Shown: in pieces, positions 1 through 7,656 of the stretch | How positions within the stretch are numbered: position 1 is the first letter of the stretch | Layout: each line of letters opens with the position of its first letter | DNA from: Candidatus Cryptobacteroides onthequi | Lineage (GTDB): Bacteria > Bacteroidota > Bacteroidia > Bacteroidales > UBA932 | Reading direction: 5' to 3' | NCBI GenBank assembly: GCA_018066125.1 | Contig: JAGHSA010000027.1 | Span: 1-64,000 of the forward strand | Length of the DNA stretch: 64,000 bases | The notes under the pieces: model-generated | What the model saw: the letters and a program-made list of their open reading frames with translations, nothing else | Database searches by the model: none | What the model was told of the DNA's origin: nothing | Program-made: the position numbers and the translations under genes

Positions 1-67
1 GCATCATCTCCTGACTCTAGCGGAGGAGGAATGCCTGGTAAGCCTCCCATTCTGCGGAGATGTCCGG

Positions 68-139
68 GGCGCCGGCGGATCGTTGCGGTACCGTGGAATT
101 GATGGCGCCGGCGGACCGTTGCGGCACTTGCGGTCGAAG
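68..139 (+). repeat. 36-bp tandem direct repeat, two copies
   Basis: Two copies of a GC-rich unit begin at 68 and 104. The first 21 bases (GGCGCCGGCGGA followed by TCGTTGCGG or CCGTTGCGG) differ at one position; the second halves are more diverged. The period of 36 is a multiple of three, and on the minus strand the copies read as an alternating RN(G/D)PPAP-like peptide. The repeat lies directly beside the palindrome at 140-213, so the two may form one element. Function is unknown. Confidence 0.7.
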
Positions 140-213
140 ATGAAAATCACCTGCACCACAGACATGCCTCTCAGGCTGCTGGAAGGCACATCGCTGCTGC
201 AAGTGATTTTCAT
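140..213. repeat. 74-bp imperfect palindrome encoding similar peptides on both strands
   Basis: The left arm (140-176) and the reverse complement of the right arm (177-213) match at 27 of 37 positions, with the outer 11 bases identical. Both strands start with ATGAAAATCAC. The plus strand reads MKITCTTDMP and the minus strand MKITCSSDVP, both ending in QVIF. Many differences between the arms are synonymous or exchange similar residues. It may be a structured intergenic element or a very small coding element; no ribosome-binding site or promoter decides this. Confidence 0.7.
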
Positions 214-279
214 GTGGTGCGGAAGAGGTGTATTCCTGTCTGCCCCTAACCGCAGCTGCGGGAATGCCCTATCTATACT

Positions 280-393
280 GGGGCTACGCCGCCCCCTCTC
301 CGGCGGGCTAAAGCCCTGCTGCTCGGGCCGCGAGCATCAAAATGCTCGCTGTGAACACCCTCGCGACCCCTGCGGTGCTCAAGTGCCTTTCCG
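280..393. repeat. Hairpin-rich intergenic repeat, copy 1 (inverted relative to 13818-13929)
   Basis: The reverse complement of this stretch aligns almost throughout with 13818-13929. It contains a perfect 8-bp hairpin at 330-349 (GCGAGCAT, loop CAAA, ATGCTCGC), a GGGCTAAAGCCC hairpin and a GGGG...CCCC hairpin near 280-295. The 8-bp stem differs from the other copy at paired positions, so pairing is kept. This points to a structural repeat family rather than a gene. Confidence 0.85.
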
Positions 394-681
394 TATTTGT
401 GCTGTGTCCTTGCTATCTGTAAATACCCGGCACCGCACCGGTTCGCTGATGCTCACCAATATCGGGCGGAGCTCTTCTCGGCCCGCAAGCGCGGCTCAGT
501 GCAGCTGCGGCAGACACGGCCCCGCCCTGCACAGCCGTCTGCGTGACAGACTCCTACGTGAACTTCACAGCATCAGACATATGGTTTTACCGGTGATCCC
601 AAAAACGTTTGTCATTGTCACAGGGATTTGATAATTTAGCATCGGTTAACCTTCATTCATTAATCAGAAACGAGATATAAG
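394..681. other. Intergenic stretch without recognised gene
   Basis: A long plus-strand reading frame runs through this stretch from position 83, but it is Cys/Arg-rich and built across the repeats, so I do not call it a gene. The last 80 bases before 682 turn AT-rich and probably hold the promoter and leader of the DUF975 gene. No clear TAnnTTTG element was seen. Confidence 0.5.
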
Positions 682-1332
682 ATGCGTTCCAATCAGGATT
701 ACAAAAACGAAGCGCTCAATTCTCTATCCGGGAACTGGGCGCATTCAGTATTGGCCACAATCGTGGTGCTGCTGATTGTCATACTGTGCGAGACTCCGAT
801 GCAGTTACAGACCCAGCTCCAGCTGGGCGTCATCCCCATGCTTCCTCTCATGGGAGGCACCTATCTCGCAATGTTCCTGGTCGTATATCCTCTCATCGTG
901 GGATACTCGAACTCTCTCAGGGTTCTCCACACCACCGGTGACAACGAGGTGACCAGGAATACATTCAAGCTCGGATTCACCAATTATCTGCACATATTCT
1001 GGACCTACATCCTGATGATCATCAAGGTGCTCCTCTGGTCTCTCCTTCTTTTCATTCCGGGCATAGTGAAGGGATATGCGTATTCGCAGGCAATCTACAT
1101 CATGGTGGAGAATCCGGAGATGCGTGCGATCGACGCTATCCACAAGAGCCAGGAGATGATGAAAGGCCACAAGTTCGACCTGTTCTATCTCCACCTCAGT
1201 TTCATCGGATGGGCTCTGCTCGGCATCCTGACTCTCTGCATAGGTTACCTCTGGCTCATGCCGTATGTCTATACGACACAGGCTGCTTTCTACGAGAACC
1301 TGAAAAGGGAGTGCGGAGGCGTGACGGTCTAA
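682..1332 (+). CDS. DUF975 family integral membrane protein
   Basis: The 216-residue product is hydrophobic, with membrane segments near residues 20-40, 60-80, 105-140 and 165-200. It has the DUF975 pattern: an N-terminal amphipathic stretch containing an LSGNW-like motif, and a central segment with AIYIMVENPEM, then DAIHKSQEMMKGHKFDLF before the last helices. DUF975 proteins sit in the cytoplasmic membrane and their biochemical role is not established. The gene converges on ispE and their 3' ends overlap by four bases. The start is the only ATG near the beginning of the conserved part, after an AT-rich leader. Confidence 0.82.
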   Translation: MRSNQDYKNEALNSLSGNWAHSVLATIVVLLIVILCETPMQLQTQLQLGVIPMLPLMGGTYLAMFLVVYPLIVGYSNSLRVLHTTGDNEVTRNTFKLGFTNYLHIFWTYILMIIKVLLWSLLLFIPGIVKGYAYSQAIYIMVENPEMRAIDAIHKSQEMMKGHKFDLFYLHLSFIGWALLGILTLCIGYLWLMPYVYTTQAAFYENLKRECGGVTV

Positions 1333-2102
1333 CGCCTGTACAGCGCGAACAGCGCCGAGCCGGAGCCTGACATTGCAGCGTAGATGGCGCCGGAGTCGTA
1401 GAGACTCTGCTTGATGGAGGCTAGCTCGGGATGTGCCTTGAATACCGTGGCCTCGAAGTCGTTGACCAGGGCATTTTTCCATTCCTCGACCGGGAGGGAG
1501 AGGGCATCCATCAGGGCGACAGGGGCTTCCGTGAGCTTCTCGCGCGGAGTGATGCCTCCGTAGGCCTCTCTGGTGTTCACCGCAATGCCTTCGGGCACGA
1601 CGACCTGGATCTCGTATCCGCTGAGGTCGATGTCGTATGGGGTGAGGATCTCACCTCTGCCGCTGCCCAGCATGGGGCGGTTGTAGATGAAGAATGCGCA
1701 GTCGCTGCCTAGCCTTGCGGCGTAAGACGCGAGAGTGCCGTCATCGAGGCTGAGACCGAAAAGGTCGTTGAGCATCCTGAGCGCGAAAGCGGCATCTGCC
1801 GACCCTCCGCCGAGTCCTGCCCCGACCGGAGAGGTCTTGGTCAGCCGGATGTGTACGGGCGGGATGTGAAAGTCTGCCTCGAGCAGGCGGTATGCCTTGG
1901 CGGTCAGGTCCTGCTGCGGGTCCCAGTCCACCCCTTCCTTGCGGAGTATGTCGATGCTGAATGCGTCTGCCGGCACGATCTCGAGTGTGTCGGAGATGCC
2001 GGTGTACGGCACGAAAAGGGTCTCCAGGTCGTGGAAACCGTCCTCCCTGCGCCTGATCACGCTCAGGCCGAGGTTCAGTTTGACATTGGGGTGTGTGATC
2101 AT
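1329..2102 (-). CDS. ispE: 4-diphosphocytidyl-2-C-methyl-D-erythritol kinase
   Basis: This GHMP-family kinase phosphorylates the 2-hydroxyl of CDP-methylerythritol in the MEP pathway of isoprenoid synthesis, in the cytoplasm. The 257-residue protein begins with the family's substrate-binding PNVKLNLGL segment. The glycine-rich ATP loop PVGAGLGGGSADAA lies near residues 91-104, and a C-terminal MSGSGSALFALY segment is typical of GHMP kinases. The gene lies 3 bp downstream of sufD and is probably co-transcribed with sufC and sufD. A second MEP-pathway gene, ispF, lies near 52 kb. Length is slightly below the usual 270-290 residues, but no motif is missing. Confidence 0.95.
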   Translation of the reverse strand: MITHPNVKLNLGLSVIRRREDGFHDLETLFVPYTGISDTLEIVPADAFSIDILRKEGVDWDPQQDLTAKAYRLLEADFHIPPVHIRLTKTSPVGAGLGGGSADAAFALRMLNDLFGLSLDDGTLASYAARLGSDCAFFIYNRPMLGSGRGEILTPYDIDLSGYEIQVVVPEGIAVNTREAYGGITPREKLTEAPVALMDALSLPVEEWKNALVNDFEATVFKAHPELASIKQSLYDSGAIYAAMSGSGSALFALYRR

Positions 2103-2105
2103 ATG

Positions 2106-2750
2106 CTAGAATGAAAGACTCCTTACCGCATCCTCTACCAGCGCTGCAACGGCACCGCGCAGCTCTTCGTCATCGATGCGCGCCACCACAGGGGAGAGGA
2201 ACGAGATGGCCTGCATGACCTTGGCCTCCGCCTCCGGGATGCCGCGGGAGCGCATATAGAACTGCTCCTCCGCATTGAGGAATCCGGTCGTGGCTCCGTG
2301 CGAACACTCGACGTCATCGGCATATATCTCCAGCTGCGGCATGGTCTCGATGCGTGCGTCCTCACTCAGGAGGATGTTGTGGTTCTCCTGGAACGCCTTG
2401 ATCTTCTGGCTGTCCTGCCTTACCACTATCCTGCCGTGGAAAGCCGCACGCGAGCTTCCGCCTGCAATGCCGTTGAACAGCTGCCGCGATACGGTGCCGC
2501 CGGCATTGTGGTGCACATTGAGATCAAAGGTGACTTTCTCCTCCGAACCGCAGATGTAGAGACCGGAAAGGTTCACCTCAGCGCCCTCTCCGTCTATGTC
2601 CACGGTGAGGGGCATCTCACAGCTTGCTCCGGGGAGCACTATGGCCACGATGTCGATGCTCTCGCCGGCCCCGACCCTTATCCGGGACGGAAGTTCCGAG
2701 ATGGGATATGTGCCCGGAGCCGATGCTCCGGCAATGAATACCTTGACCAT
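2106..2750 (-). CDS. sufD: SufD-like Fe-S cluster assembly scaffold subunit, compact form
   Basis: SufD pairs with SufB and SufC in the cytoplasmic SufBCD scaffold that builds Fe-S clusters. This product is only 214 residues, about half the usual SufD. It starts in the beta-helix core and keeps the C-terminal SufB/SufD signature: DDVECSHGATTGFLNAEEQFYMRSRG is recognisable near residues 145-170, including the conserved SHGA segment, followed by the helical tail. The N-terminal helical domain of classical SufD is absent. The start ATG lies 2 bp after the sufC stop, so nothing is obviously missing upstream; it looks like a naturally short form or an old truncation. It is co-directional with sufC and ispE. 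Confidence 0.85.
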   Translation of the reverse strand: MVKVFIAGASAPGTYPISELPSRIRVGAGESIDIVAIVLPGASCEMPLTVDIDGEGAEVNLSGLYICGSEEKVTFDLNVHHNAGGTVSRQLFNGIAGGSSRAAFHGRIVVRQDSQKIKAFQENHNILLSEDARIETMPQLEIYADDVECSHGATTGFLNAEEQFYMRSRGIPEAEAKVMQAISFLSPVVARIDDEELRGAVAALVEDAVRSLSF

Positions 2751-2752
2751 GG

Positions 2753-3505
2753 CTATATTATGCTTTCGAATCCTTCCTTCCAGATCTGATCGGCCAGTTC
2801 CTTGCCGGCTGTCCTGACGATGCGGCCGTCCTTGAGGACATGCACGACATCGGGCACGATATACTCGAGCAGCTTCTGGTAGTGGGTGATGATCATCACG
2901 GATTTCTCAGGGGTGCGGAGAGAGTTGACGCCTCCAGCCACAATCTTGAGCGCATCGACGTCGAGACCGCTGTCCGTCTCGTCCAGTATGGAGAGAGTCG
3001 GGTCGAGCATCGCCATCTGGAATATCTCATTGCGCTTCTTCTCTCCTCCGGAGAATCCCACATTGACTTCTCTCTTGGCAAATTCGCCTTTCATCTGCAC
3101 GAAAGCCATCTTCTCCTTGAGGAGCTTGAGAAATTCGGCCGGCTTCATCTCTTCGAGACCCTGCGCCTTGCGGCGGGCATTGATGGCAGCCTTCATGAAG
3201 TTGGTGATGGACACTCCGGGGATCTCGATCGGGTACTGGAAAGAAAGGAAAAGTCCTGCCCATGAGCGCTCTTCCGGTGACATCGCGAGGAGGTCCTGTC
3301 CTCTGAATGTGATGCTGCCTGCGGTGACGACATAGTCCGGACGCCCGGTGAGCACTGCGCTCAGGGTGGATTTGCCGGCTCCGTTAGGTCCCATCACCGC
3401 GTGCACCTCGCCCTCGCGGATGGTGAGGTCGATGCCTTTGAGGATTTCCTTGTCTCCGATGCTTGCGTGGAGACCCTTTATTTCGAGAAGAATGTTGTCT
3501 GCCAT
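2753..3505 (-). CDS. sufC: Fe-S cluster assembly ATPase SufC
   Basis: SufC is the ABC-type ATPase that drives conformational change of the SufBCD scaffold. The 250-residue product has a Walker A motif (GPNGAGKS, near residues 37-44), an ABC signature (FSGGEKKRNEI) and a Walker B with the SufC-typical LDETDSGLD sequence, then the conserved H-loop region (MIITHYQ). A longer frame reaches 3535, but the homologous region starts with MADN at 3505, and the upstream stretch overlaps the putative promoter element at 3533-3540. It is followed closely by sufD and ispE. The sufB gene lies about 4.8 kb away instead of next door. Confidence 0.95.
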   Translation of the reverse strand: MADNILLEIKGLHASIGDKEILKGIDLTIREGEVHAVMGPNGAGKSTLSAVLTGRPDYVVTAGSITFRGQDLLAMSPEERSWAGLFLSFQYPIEIPGVSITNFMKAAINARRKAQGLEEMKPAEFLKLLKEKMAFVQMKGEFAKREVNVGFSGGEKKRNEIFQMAMLDPTLSILDETDSGLDVDALKIVAGGVNSLRTPEKSVMIITHYQKLLEYIVPDVVHVLKDGRIVRTAGKELADQIWKEGFESII

Positions 3506-3532
3506 GTTGACTGATGGTTTCGTGTCAGAATG

Positions 3533-3560
3533 CAAATATACGGATAATTAACTATCTTTG
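3533..3560. promoter_or_regulatory. Back-to-back -7 elements for sufC (minus) and the BACON lipoprotein (plus)
   Basis: CAAATATA at 3533-3540 reads TATATTTG on the minus strand, and TATCTTTG lies at 3553-3560 on the plus strand. Both match the Bacteroidota -7 consensus TAnnTTTG and point outward with 12 bp between them. Each sits about 26-28 bp from its start codon. No clear TTG -33 element is visible for either. The two promoters would compete for overlapping DNA. Confidence 0.6.
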
Positions 3561-3586
3561 GGTTCAGTACGACGCTATTTCTCCGA

Positions 3587-4576
3587 ATGATGAAAAGACA
3601 GTCCATATGTTTACACGCCGTCATGCCTGCCATGGTGCTGTGTGCCGCTGTCGCATCATGCGTCAGGGAGCAGACGGAGCCCACGGTGTTCACGGCATCT
3701 CCTGCAGAGGTCAGTCTCACGGCTGACAGACAGATCGCCGGAATCGAGATCCGCTCCGATCTTGCATGGGAGGCATCTCTGAAAGACGGTTCGTGGTGCA
3801 CAATATCCTGTGACGTCTCCCAAAAGCCTTCTGTTGCCGGCAAGATCAGTCTGAGCGCGTCTTTCAATGCCGATGCCGAGGAGAGGACGGATACTGTGAC
3901 CGTGGTGTCCGGCACGCAGGTCCTGAGCATCCCTGTGAATCAGCTGGGGGTTGGGTCTGTCGTGGCACCGACACGGCTTGAGGTGAGTAAATCCGTTCCA
4001 TCTTCATTTGTGGTCCACACGAACGAGCCGTGGAGTGCGGGGATTGCTGCCGCTGAAGCCGGAGATGACATTTCATGGCTGGAGGCCTATCCGCTTTCTG
4101 CAGGCGCCGGCCACACCACTGTGACTGTATCCGCAAGGGTTGAAAACCTCGATGTCATAGAGGGCAGGAAGGCCATCATCCGCCTGTCACTCGGCGGGAG
4201 CACTGTCGATGTCACGGTGTTCCAGCCGGGACCGCATTATCCGTTCATGGATGAGAATGCATATGGTGTCTACGACCTGGATGGGCGGGACTGGATAGCG
4301 GATCCCGGAGTCTCCCAGATAGGCCTCAAAGGGTATGCAGACAGCTATTCTTTCCGTATCCTGTATCCGGGATCGGATTCGGTGATCGAGATTTCAGGTC
4401 TCAGATACAGTTATAGGCTGGGCCAGACGGCAGAGTTCCAGGTCCGCGCTCTGTCCGGGGATGTCTCCTCATCAAGGACAGTCAAGGCAACGGTGCTTCA
4501 GCAGGATGAGGCCACACTGTGGATGAGGTCCGCTGAAGGACACAGTTTCATCATAAAGACATTCGAGGGAAGATGA
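3587..4576 (+). CDS. Lipoprotein with two BACON-type domains
   Basis: The 329-residue product starts with a signal peptide ending in the lipobox VASC (Cys about residue 26), so it is probably a lipid-anchored envelope protein. Two Ig-like domains follow, at about residues 35-115 and 120-215. Their patterns (FTASPAEVSLTADRQ...WEAS and RLEVSKSVPSSF...PWSAGI) match BACON domains, which are thought to bind carbohydrate or protein in Bacteroidota surface proteins. The last 110 residues are not recognised. The stop overlaps the start of the M6 protease by four bases (ATGA), so the two are translationally coupled and perhaps act together at the surface. A TATCTTTG element lies 27 bp upstream. Confidence 0.8.
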   Translation: MMKRQSICLHAVMPAMVLCAAVASCVREQTEPTVFTASPAEVSLTADRQIAGIEIRSDLAWEASLKDGSWCTISCDVSQKPSVAGKISLSASFNADAEERTDTVTVVSGTQVLSIPVNQLGVGSVVAPTRLEVSKSVPSSFVVHTNEPWSAGIAAAEAGDDISWLEAYPLSAGAGHTTVTVSARVENLDVIEGRKAIIRLSLGGSTVDVTVFQPGPHYPFMDENAYGVYDLDGRDWIADPGVSQIGLKGYADSYSFRILYPGSDSVIEISGLRYSYRLGQTAEFQVRALSGDVSSSRTVKATVLQQDEATLWMRSAEGHSFIIKTFEGR

Positions 4577-7095
4577 TGAGGAAGACAGTCATATCGCTGG
4601 CACTTTTGTTCCTGATGTCCCGGATTGCCCTTGCAGTGGTCGCGACTTCGGAGAAACTCCTGTACAGGCAGCCTGACGGCACTGTGGTCACCCTTCAGCT
4701 TCACGGCGATGAATACCACCACTGGACCACGATTGACGGGGTGAAGGTCGTATTGGGACAGGACGGCTTCTATCGTCCCGAGAGTGCTGCGCATTTCAAC
4801 TCCAGACGCATGGCTGCCTCGAAGGCCATGGCCGAGAGGATGGACCGCGACAGACTGCAGCAGGCGGTCGCTGCCAGTGGCCGCAAGCCGTTTCTTGTCA
4901 TACTGGTGGCGTTCGAGGATCTCCCGTTTACCGTCCCCAATGCCAACCAGGCTTTTGCCAATCTTCTGAACCAGACAGGATACTCGGCAAACGGTGCCAC
5001 GGGATCGGTACATGACTATTTTTTCGACAATTCAAGCGGAGCTTTCGATCCCCAGTTCGAGGTCTATGGCCCGGTGACGGTATCGAAAGGCTATGCGTAC
5101 TATGGCGAACCGTCTTCCAGTGCCAGTGATTCGCATGTGGCTGAGGCTTTCAATGAAGCATGTCGGCGCCTTGACCCTGTCGTCGATTTTTCCCGATACG
5201 ACACGGACGGAGACGGACTGGTGGACAACATCTTCTTTTACTATGCCGGCCACAATGAGGCCGAGGGCGGAGGCGACAATACCATCTGGCCGCATGCCAC
5301 CAGCCTCAGCACCTATGACTGCCGCTGTGACGGGGTGAGGGTGTACCGCTACGCCTGTTCTTCCGAGTACAGGGGTTCCACGGGCAGCACCATGTGCGGA
5401 ATAGGTACTTTCTGCCATGAGTTCGGACATGTGCTGGGTCTGCCGGATTTCTATGATACGGACTATGAGGACCATGGTAGCGCCGCCACGCTCGGGTCAT
5501 ACTCGCTCATGTGCAGCGGCAACTACAACAACAGCGGCCGTACCCCTCCGTACCTCAATATCATGGAGAGGTATATCCTCGGATGGTCGGACGGCCCTGT
5601 GGAATGGAAGACTGCCGGTCCCAAGACCGTAGCCCCTATTCAGGACAACGTCGCATATTACACTCCGACCACGACGGAGAGGGAGTGGTTCATTTATGAG
5701 ACCCGTACAGGCACGGGCTGGGACGACTATGTAGGGAAAGGTCTGCTCATATATCATGCCGACAGGTCATCCACCCACATCGTGGAAGGCATTTCAGCCG
5801 CTTCACGCTGGAGCAACAGAAACAAGATCAACGCCTATGCAGATCATCCGTGCTTCTATATCGTCCAGGCCAGGAGCGGCTCGAATAATTATCCTTTCGG
5901 AGGCGCCAGCAATGTGACCTCGTTTACGGGTACGACATCACCGGCAGCCGTCGACTGGGATGGCTTCAATACAGGATACAATCTGACCGGGATCCACTTT
6001 GACGGCAGCCGTGCCACCCTCGATCTCGAGATCGACATGACCAAGATGATAAAGGGCTATGTGAAGACGGACAAGGGCGAGGCCATCGAGGGGGCGCGTG
6101 TGACTGTCGTTCCCAAGACCTTCTATGTCCCTGCGGTGACTAAGGCTTCTGCCGGGGAGAGGATCTTCGAACTGTCTCCTTCCGCTATCGAGAGTGCAGC
6201 CGGCAGCATGTCTGGAGTGACGGATGCTTCGGGCCTGTTCTCCATACACCTGGACTCATCTGAAAGGACGTTCTATGTGGTAGTGTCCAAGGATGGCTAT
6301 GTCAGTCAGGGTGATGAAATCTCTGTGGAAAAGGGTTCGGTCACACTCCAGTTCGTGATGCAGCGAATATTCACATCGGAAGCGGCTTCCCTCATCAAGC
6401 ATGACGGCACCATAGGGAGCTACATGGGCATCAGTAACAAGAGTGTCATGGGTGCAGTCATGTTCTCTGCGGCGGAGTTGAAGGACTACGTCGGCTCTCA
6501 GATTCTTTCCGTCAATTTCAGGTTCCAAGGCTGCTCGAACTATGTCTATGCCATCATCGATTTCGGCTCGCGGAGGGTGCTGACCCACAGGCTGGAGAAC
6601 CCCCAGGGCAGCGGTGCGCTGAACAAGGTGGATGTCAGCAGCTATAATCTCACCATACCGGAAGGCGAGAATGTCTATTTCGGCTATGCCGTGCAGTCGG
6701 GAGCCTCGAACTATCCGCTGATCTTCTCCGCGAATGAGGGCAGGCCGGGAGGACTGAATTATTCGTCATTCAGCCTGACATCCAGTTCATGGCATGCGTA
6801 CCCGGGCCGCAACATCATGGTATCAGCCGATGTGAAGGCTCCGTCGAAGTCGCTCGCGACACTTGGGTACTACCTCATCCGCAATGAGAAGAGCCACTAT
6901 GTCTCCGGCGACACGTTCATCTTCTCTCTTGAGGACATCACTGTGAAATTCAAGGAGATCAGATGGTTCTTCGACGGCCGGCCGGCCGACGGCCCGTCCG
7001 TGACCCTGAGTACCGGCACGCATGTGGTCAAGGCTGTCATCGACAACTTCGACGGCACGACGGAAGTCCTCTTCCTCACCCTGGCTGTAGACTGA
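4573..7095 (+). CDS. Secreted M6 family metalloprotease (immune inhibitor A-like)
   Basis: The product is 840 residues with an N-terminal signal peptide of about 22 residues. The zinc site HEFGHVLGLPD (His282-Glu283-His286) has the extended HExxHxxGxxD form of M6 peptidases, and is preceded by the M6-like segments NIFFYYAGHNEAEGGGDNTIWPH and SSEYRG. A carboxypeptidase-like regulatory beta-sandwich (IKGYVKTDKGEAIEGARVTV) starts near residue 493, and further beta-rich domains follow. No obvious T9SS sorting domain was seen at the C-terminus. It is coupled to the BACON lipoprotein upstream. Likely role: extracellular or periplasmic proteolysis. Specificity cannot be judged. Confidence 0.9.
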   Translation: MMRKTVISLALLFLMSRIALAVVATSEKLLYRQPDGTVVTLQLHGDEYHHWTTIDGVKVVLGQDGFYRPESAAHFNSRRMAASKAMAERMDRDRLQQAVAASGRKPFLVILVAFEDLPFTVPNANQAFANLLNQTGYSANGATGSVHDYFFDNSSGAFDPQFEVYGPVTVSKGYAYYGEPSSSASDSHVAEAFNEACRRLDPVVDFSRYDTDGDGLVDNIFFYYAGHNEAEGGGDNTIWPHATSLSTYDCRCDGVRVYRYACSSEYRGSTGSTMCGIGTFCHEFGHVLGLPDFYDTDYEDHGSAATLGSYSLMCSGNYNNSGRTPPYLNIMERYILGWSDGPVEWKTAGPKTVAPIQDNVAYYTPTTTEREWFIYETRTGTGWDDYVGKGLLIYHADRSSTHIVEGISAASRWSNRNKINAYADHPCFYIVQARSGSNNYPFGGASNVTSFTGTTSPAAVDWDGFNTGYNLTGIHFDGSRATLDLEIDMTKMIKGYVKTDKGEAIEGARVTVVPKTFYVPAVTKASAGERIFELSPSAIESAAGSMSGVTDASGLFSIHLDSSERTFYVVVSKDGYVSQGDEISVEKGSVTLQFVMQRIFTSEAASLIKHDGTIGSYMGISNKSVMGAVMFSAAELKDYVGSQILSVNFRFQGCSNYVYAIIDFGSRRVLTHRLENPQGSGALNKVDVSSYNLTIPEGENVYFGYAVQSGASNYPLIFSANEGRPGGLNYSSFSLTSSSWHAYPGRNIMVSADVKAPSKSLATLGYYLIRNEKSHYVSGDTFIFSLEDITVKFKEIRWFFDGRPADGPSVTLSTGTHVVKAVIDNFDGTTEVLFLTLAVD

Positions 7096-7115
7096 CCAGG
7101 CAGCTCTGACAAGTG

Positions 7116-7145
7116 TTGAATAATGTAGATTAATATGTATATTTG
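7116..7145 (+). promoter_or_regulatory. Promoter of the broken GH3 gene
   Basis: TTG at 7116-7118, a 19-bp spacer and TATATTTG at 7138-7145 match the full Bacteroidota sigma consensus. The ATG of the GH3 remnant is 5 bp downstream of the -7 element, so its transcript would be leaderless or nearly so. The promoter seems to have survived the loss of most of its gene. Confidence 0.65.
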
Positions 7146-7150
7146 ATTCA

Positions 7151-7306
7151 ATGAAATCGATAGCAGCTTTATTTCTGGCTTTGGCCTTGACGCCGTCCGG
7201 TGTCTCCAAGAAGATTTACCACAAGGACTGGATCGACTTCAACAAGAATGGCGTGAAGGATGTCTACGAGGATCCGAAGGCTCCATCTACGGCCTCGGGA
7301 CGATAG
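7151..7306 (+). pseudogene. 5' remnant of a GH3 beta-glucosidase gene
   Basis: The 51-codon frame encodes a signal peptide followed by KDWIDFNKNGVKDVYEDPKAP. In periplasmic GH3 enzymes that segment directly precedes the first catalytic domain (next expected: ERVEDLLSRMTLEEK). The match stops after residue about 46, and the frame ends at a TAG at 7304. The rest of the gene is gone, and the sequence runs into the 3' part of a cytochrome c assembly gene in another frame. A good promoter is still present upstream. Confidence 0.75.
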
Positions 7307-7641
7307 GTGTATGCGGGGAGGATTCTGTTCCGACCCGACGCATCGCGATTCTCACAGAGATATTTGCCATGATCGGCCTCATGCTGATGACCATCGGCAC
7401 ATTCCTTGGGGCGGTATGGGCCGGAGAATCATGGGGCTCATACTGGAGCTGGGATCCGAAGGAGACCTGGGCGCTCGTCACGATTCTCGTCTACACCATC
7501 TGCACCCACTCACGACTTGTCCCGAAACTCAACAGGCCACACTGGCTCTTCATCCTGTCGATCGCAGGCATGGCCTGCGTGCTGATGACATATTTTGGAG
7601 TCAACTATTTCCTCGTGGGGATGCATTCGTATGCTTCCTGA
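7285..7641 (+). pseudogene. 3' remnant of a CcsA/ResC-type cytochrome c assembly gene
   Basis: From 7285 the plus frame is open and reads into the C-terminal part of a CcsA-like membrane protein. It contains TIGTFLGAVWAGESWGSYWSWDPKETWALVT, the heme-handling WGxYWxWDPKETW motif, followed by two more hydrophobic segments. The first usable ATG is at 7369 (90 residues). Full CcsA proteins are several hundred residues, so most of the gene is missing. The junction with the GH3 remnant lies near 7280-7300. The fragment is probably non-functional, although the motif itself is intact. Confidence 0.75.
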
Positions 7642-7656
7642 GACAGACTTGGCAGA

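Noticed and set aside
83..631. 182-codon plus-strand frame across the first repeat region
   Set aside because: It is Cys/Arg-rich, passes through hairpin repeats found elsewhere in other frames, and has no promoter or recognisable motif.
805..1482. 225-codon minus-strand frame opposite the DUF975 gene
   Set aside because: Shadow of DUF975 with a low-complexity Glu/His/Arg-rich product.
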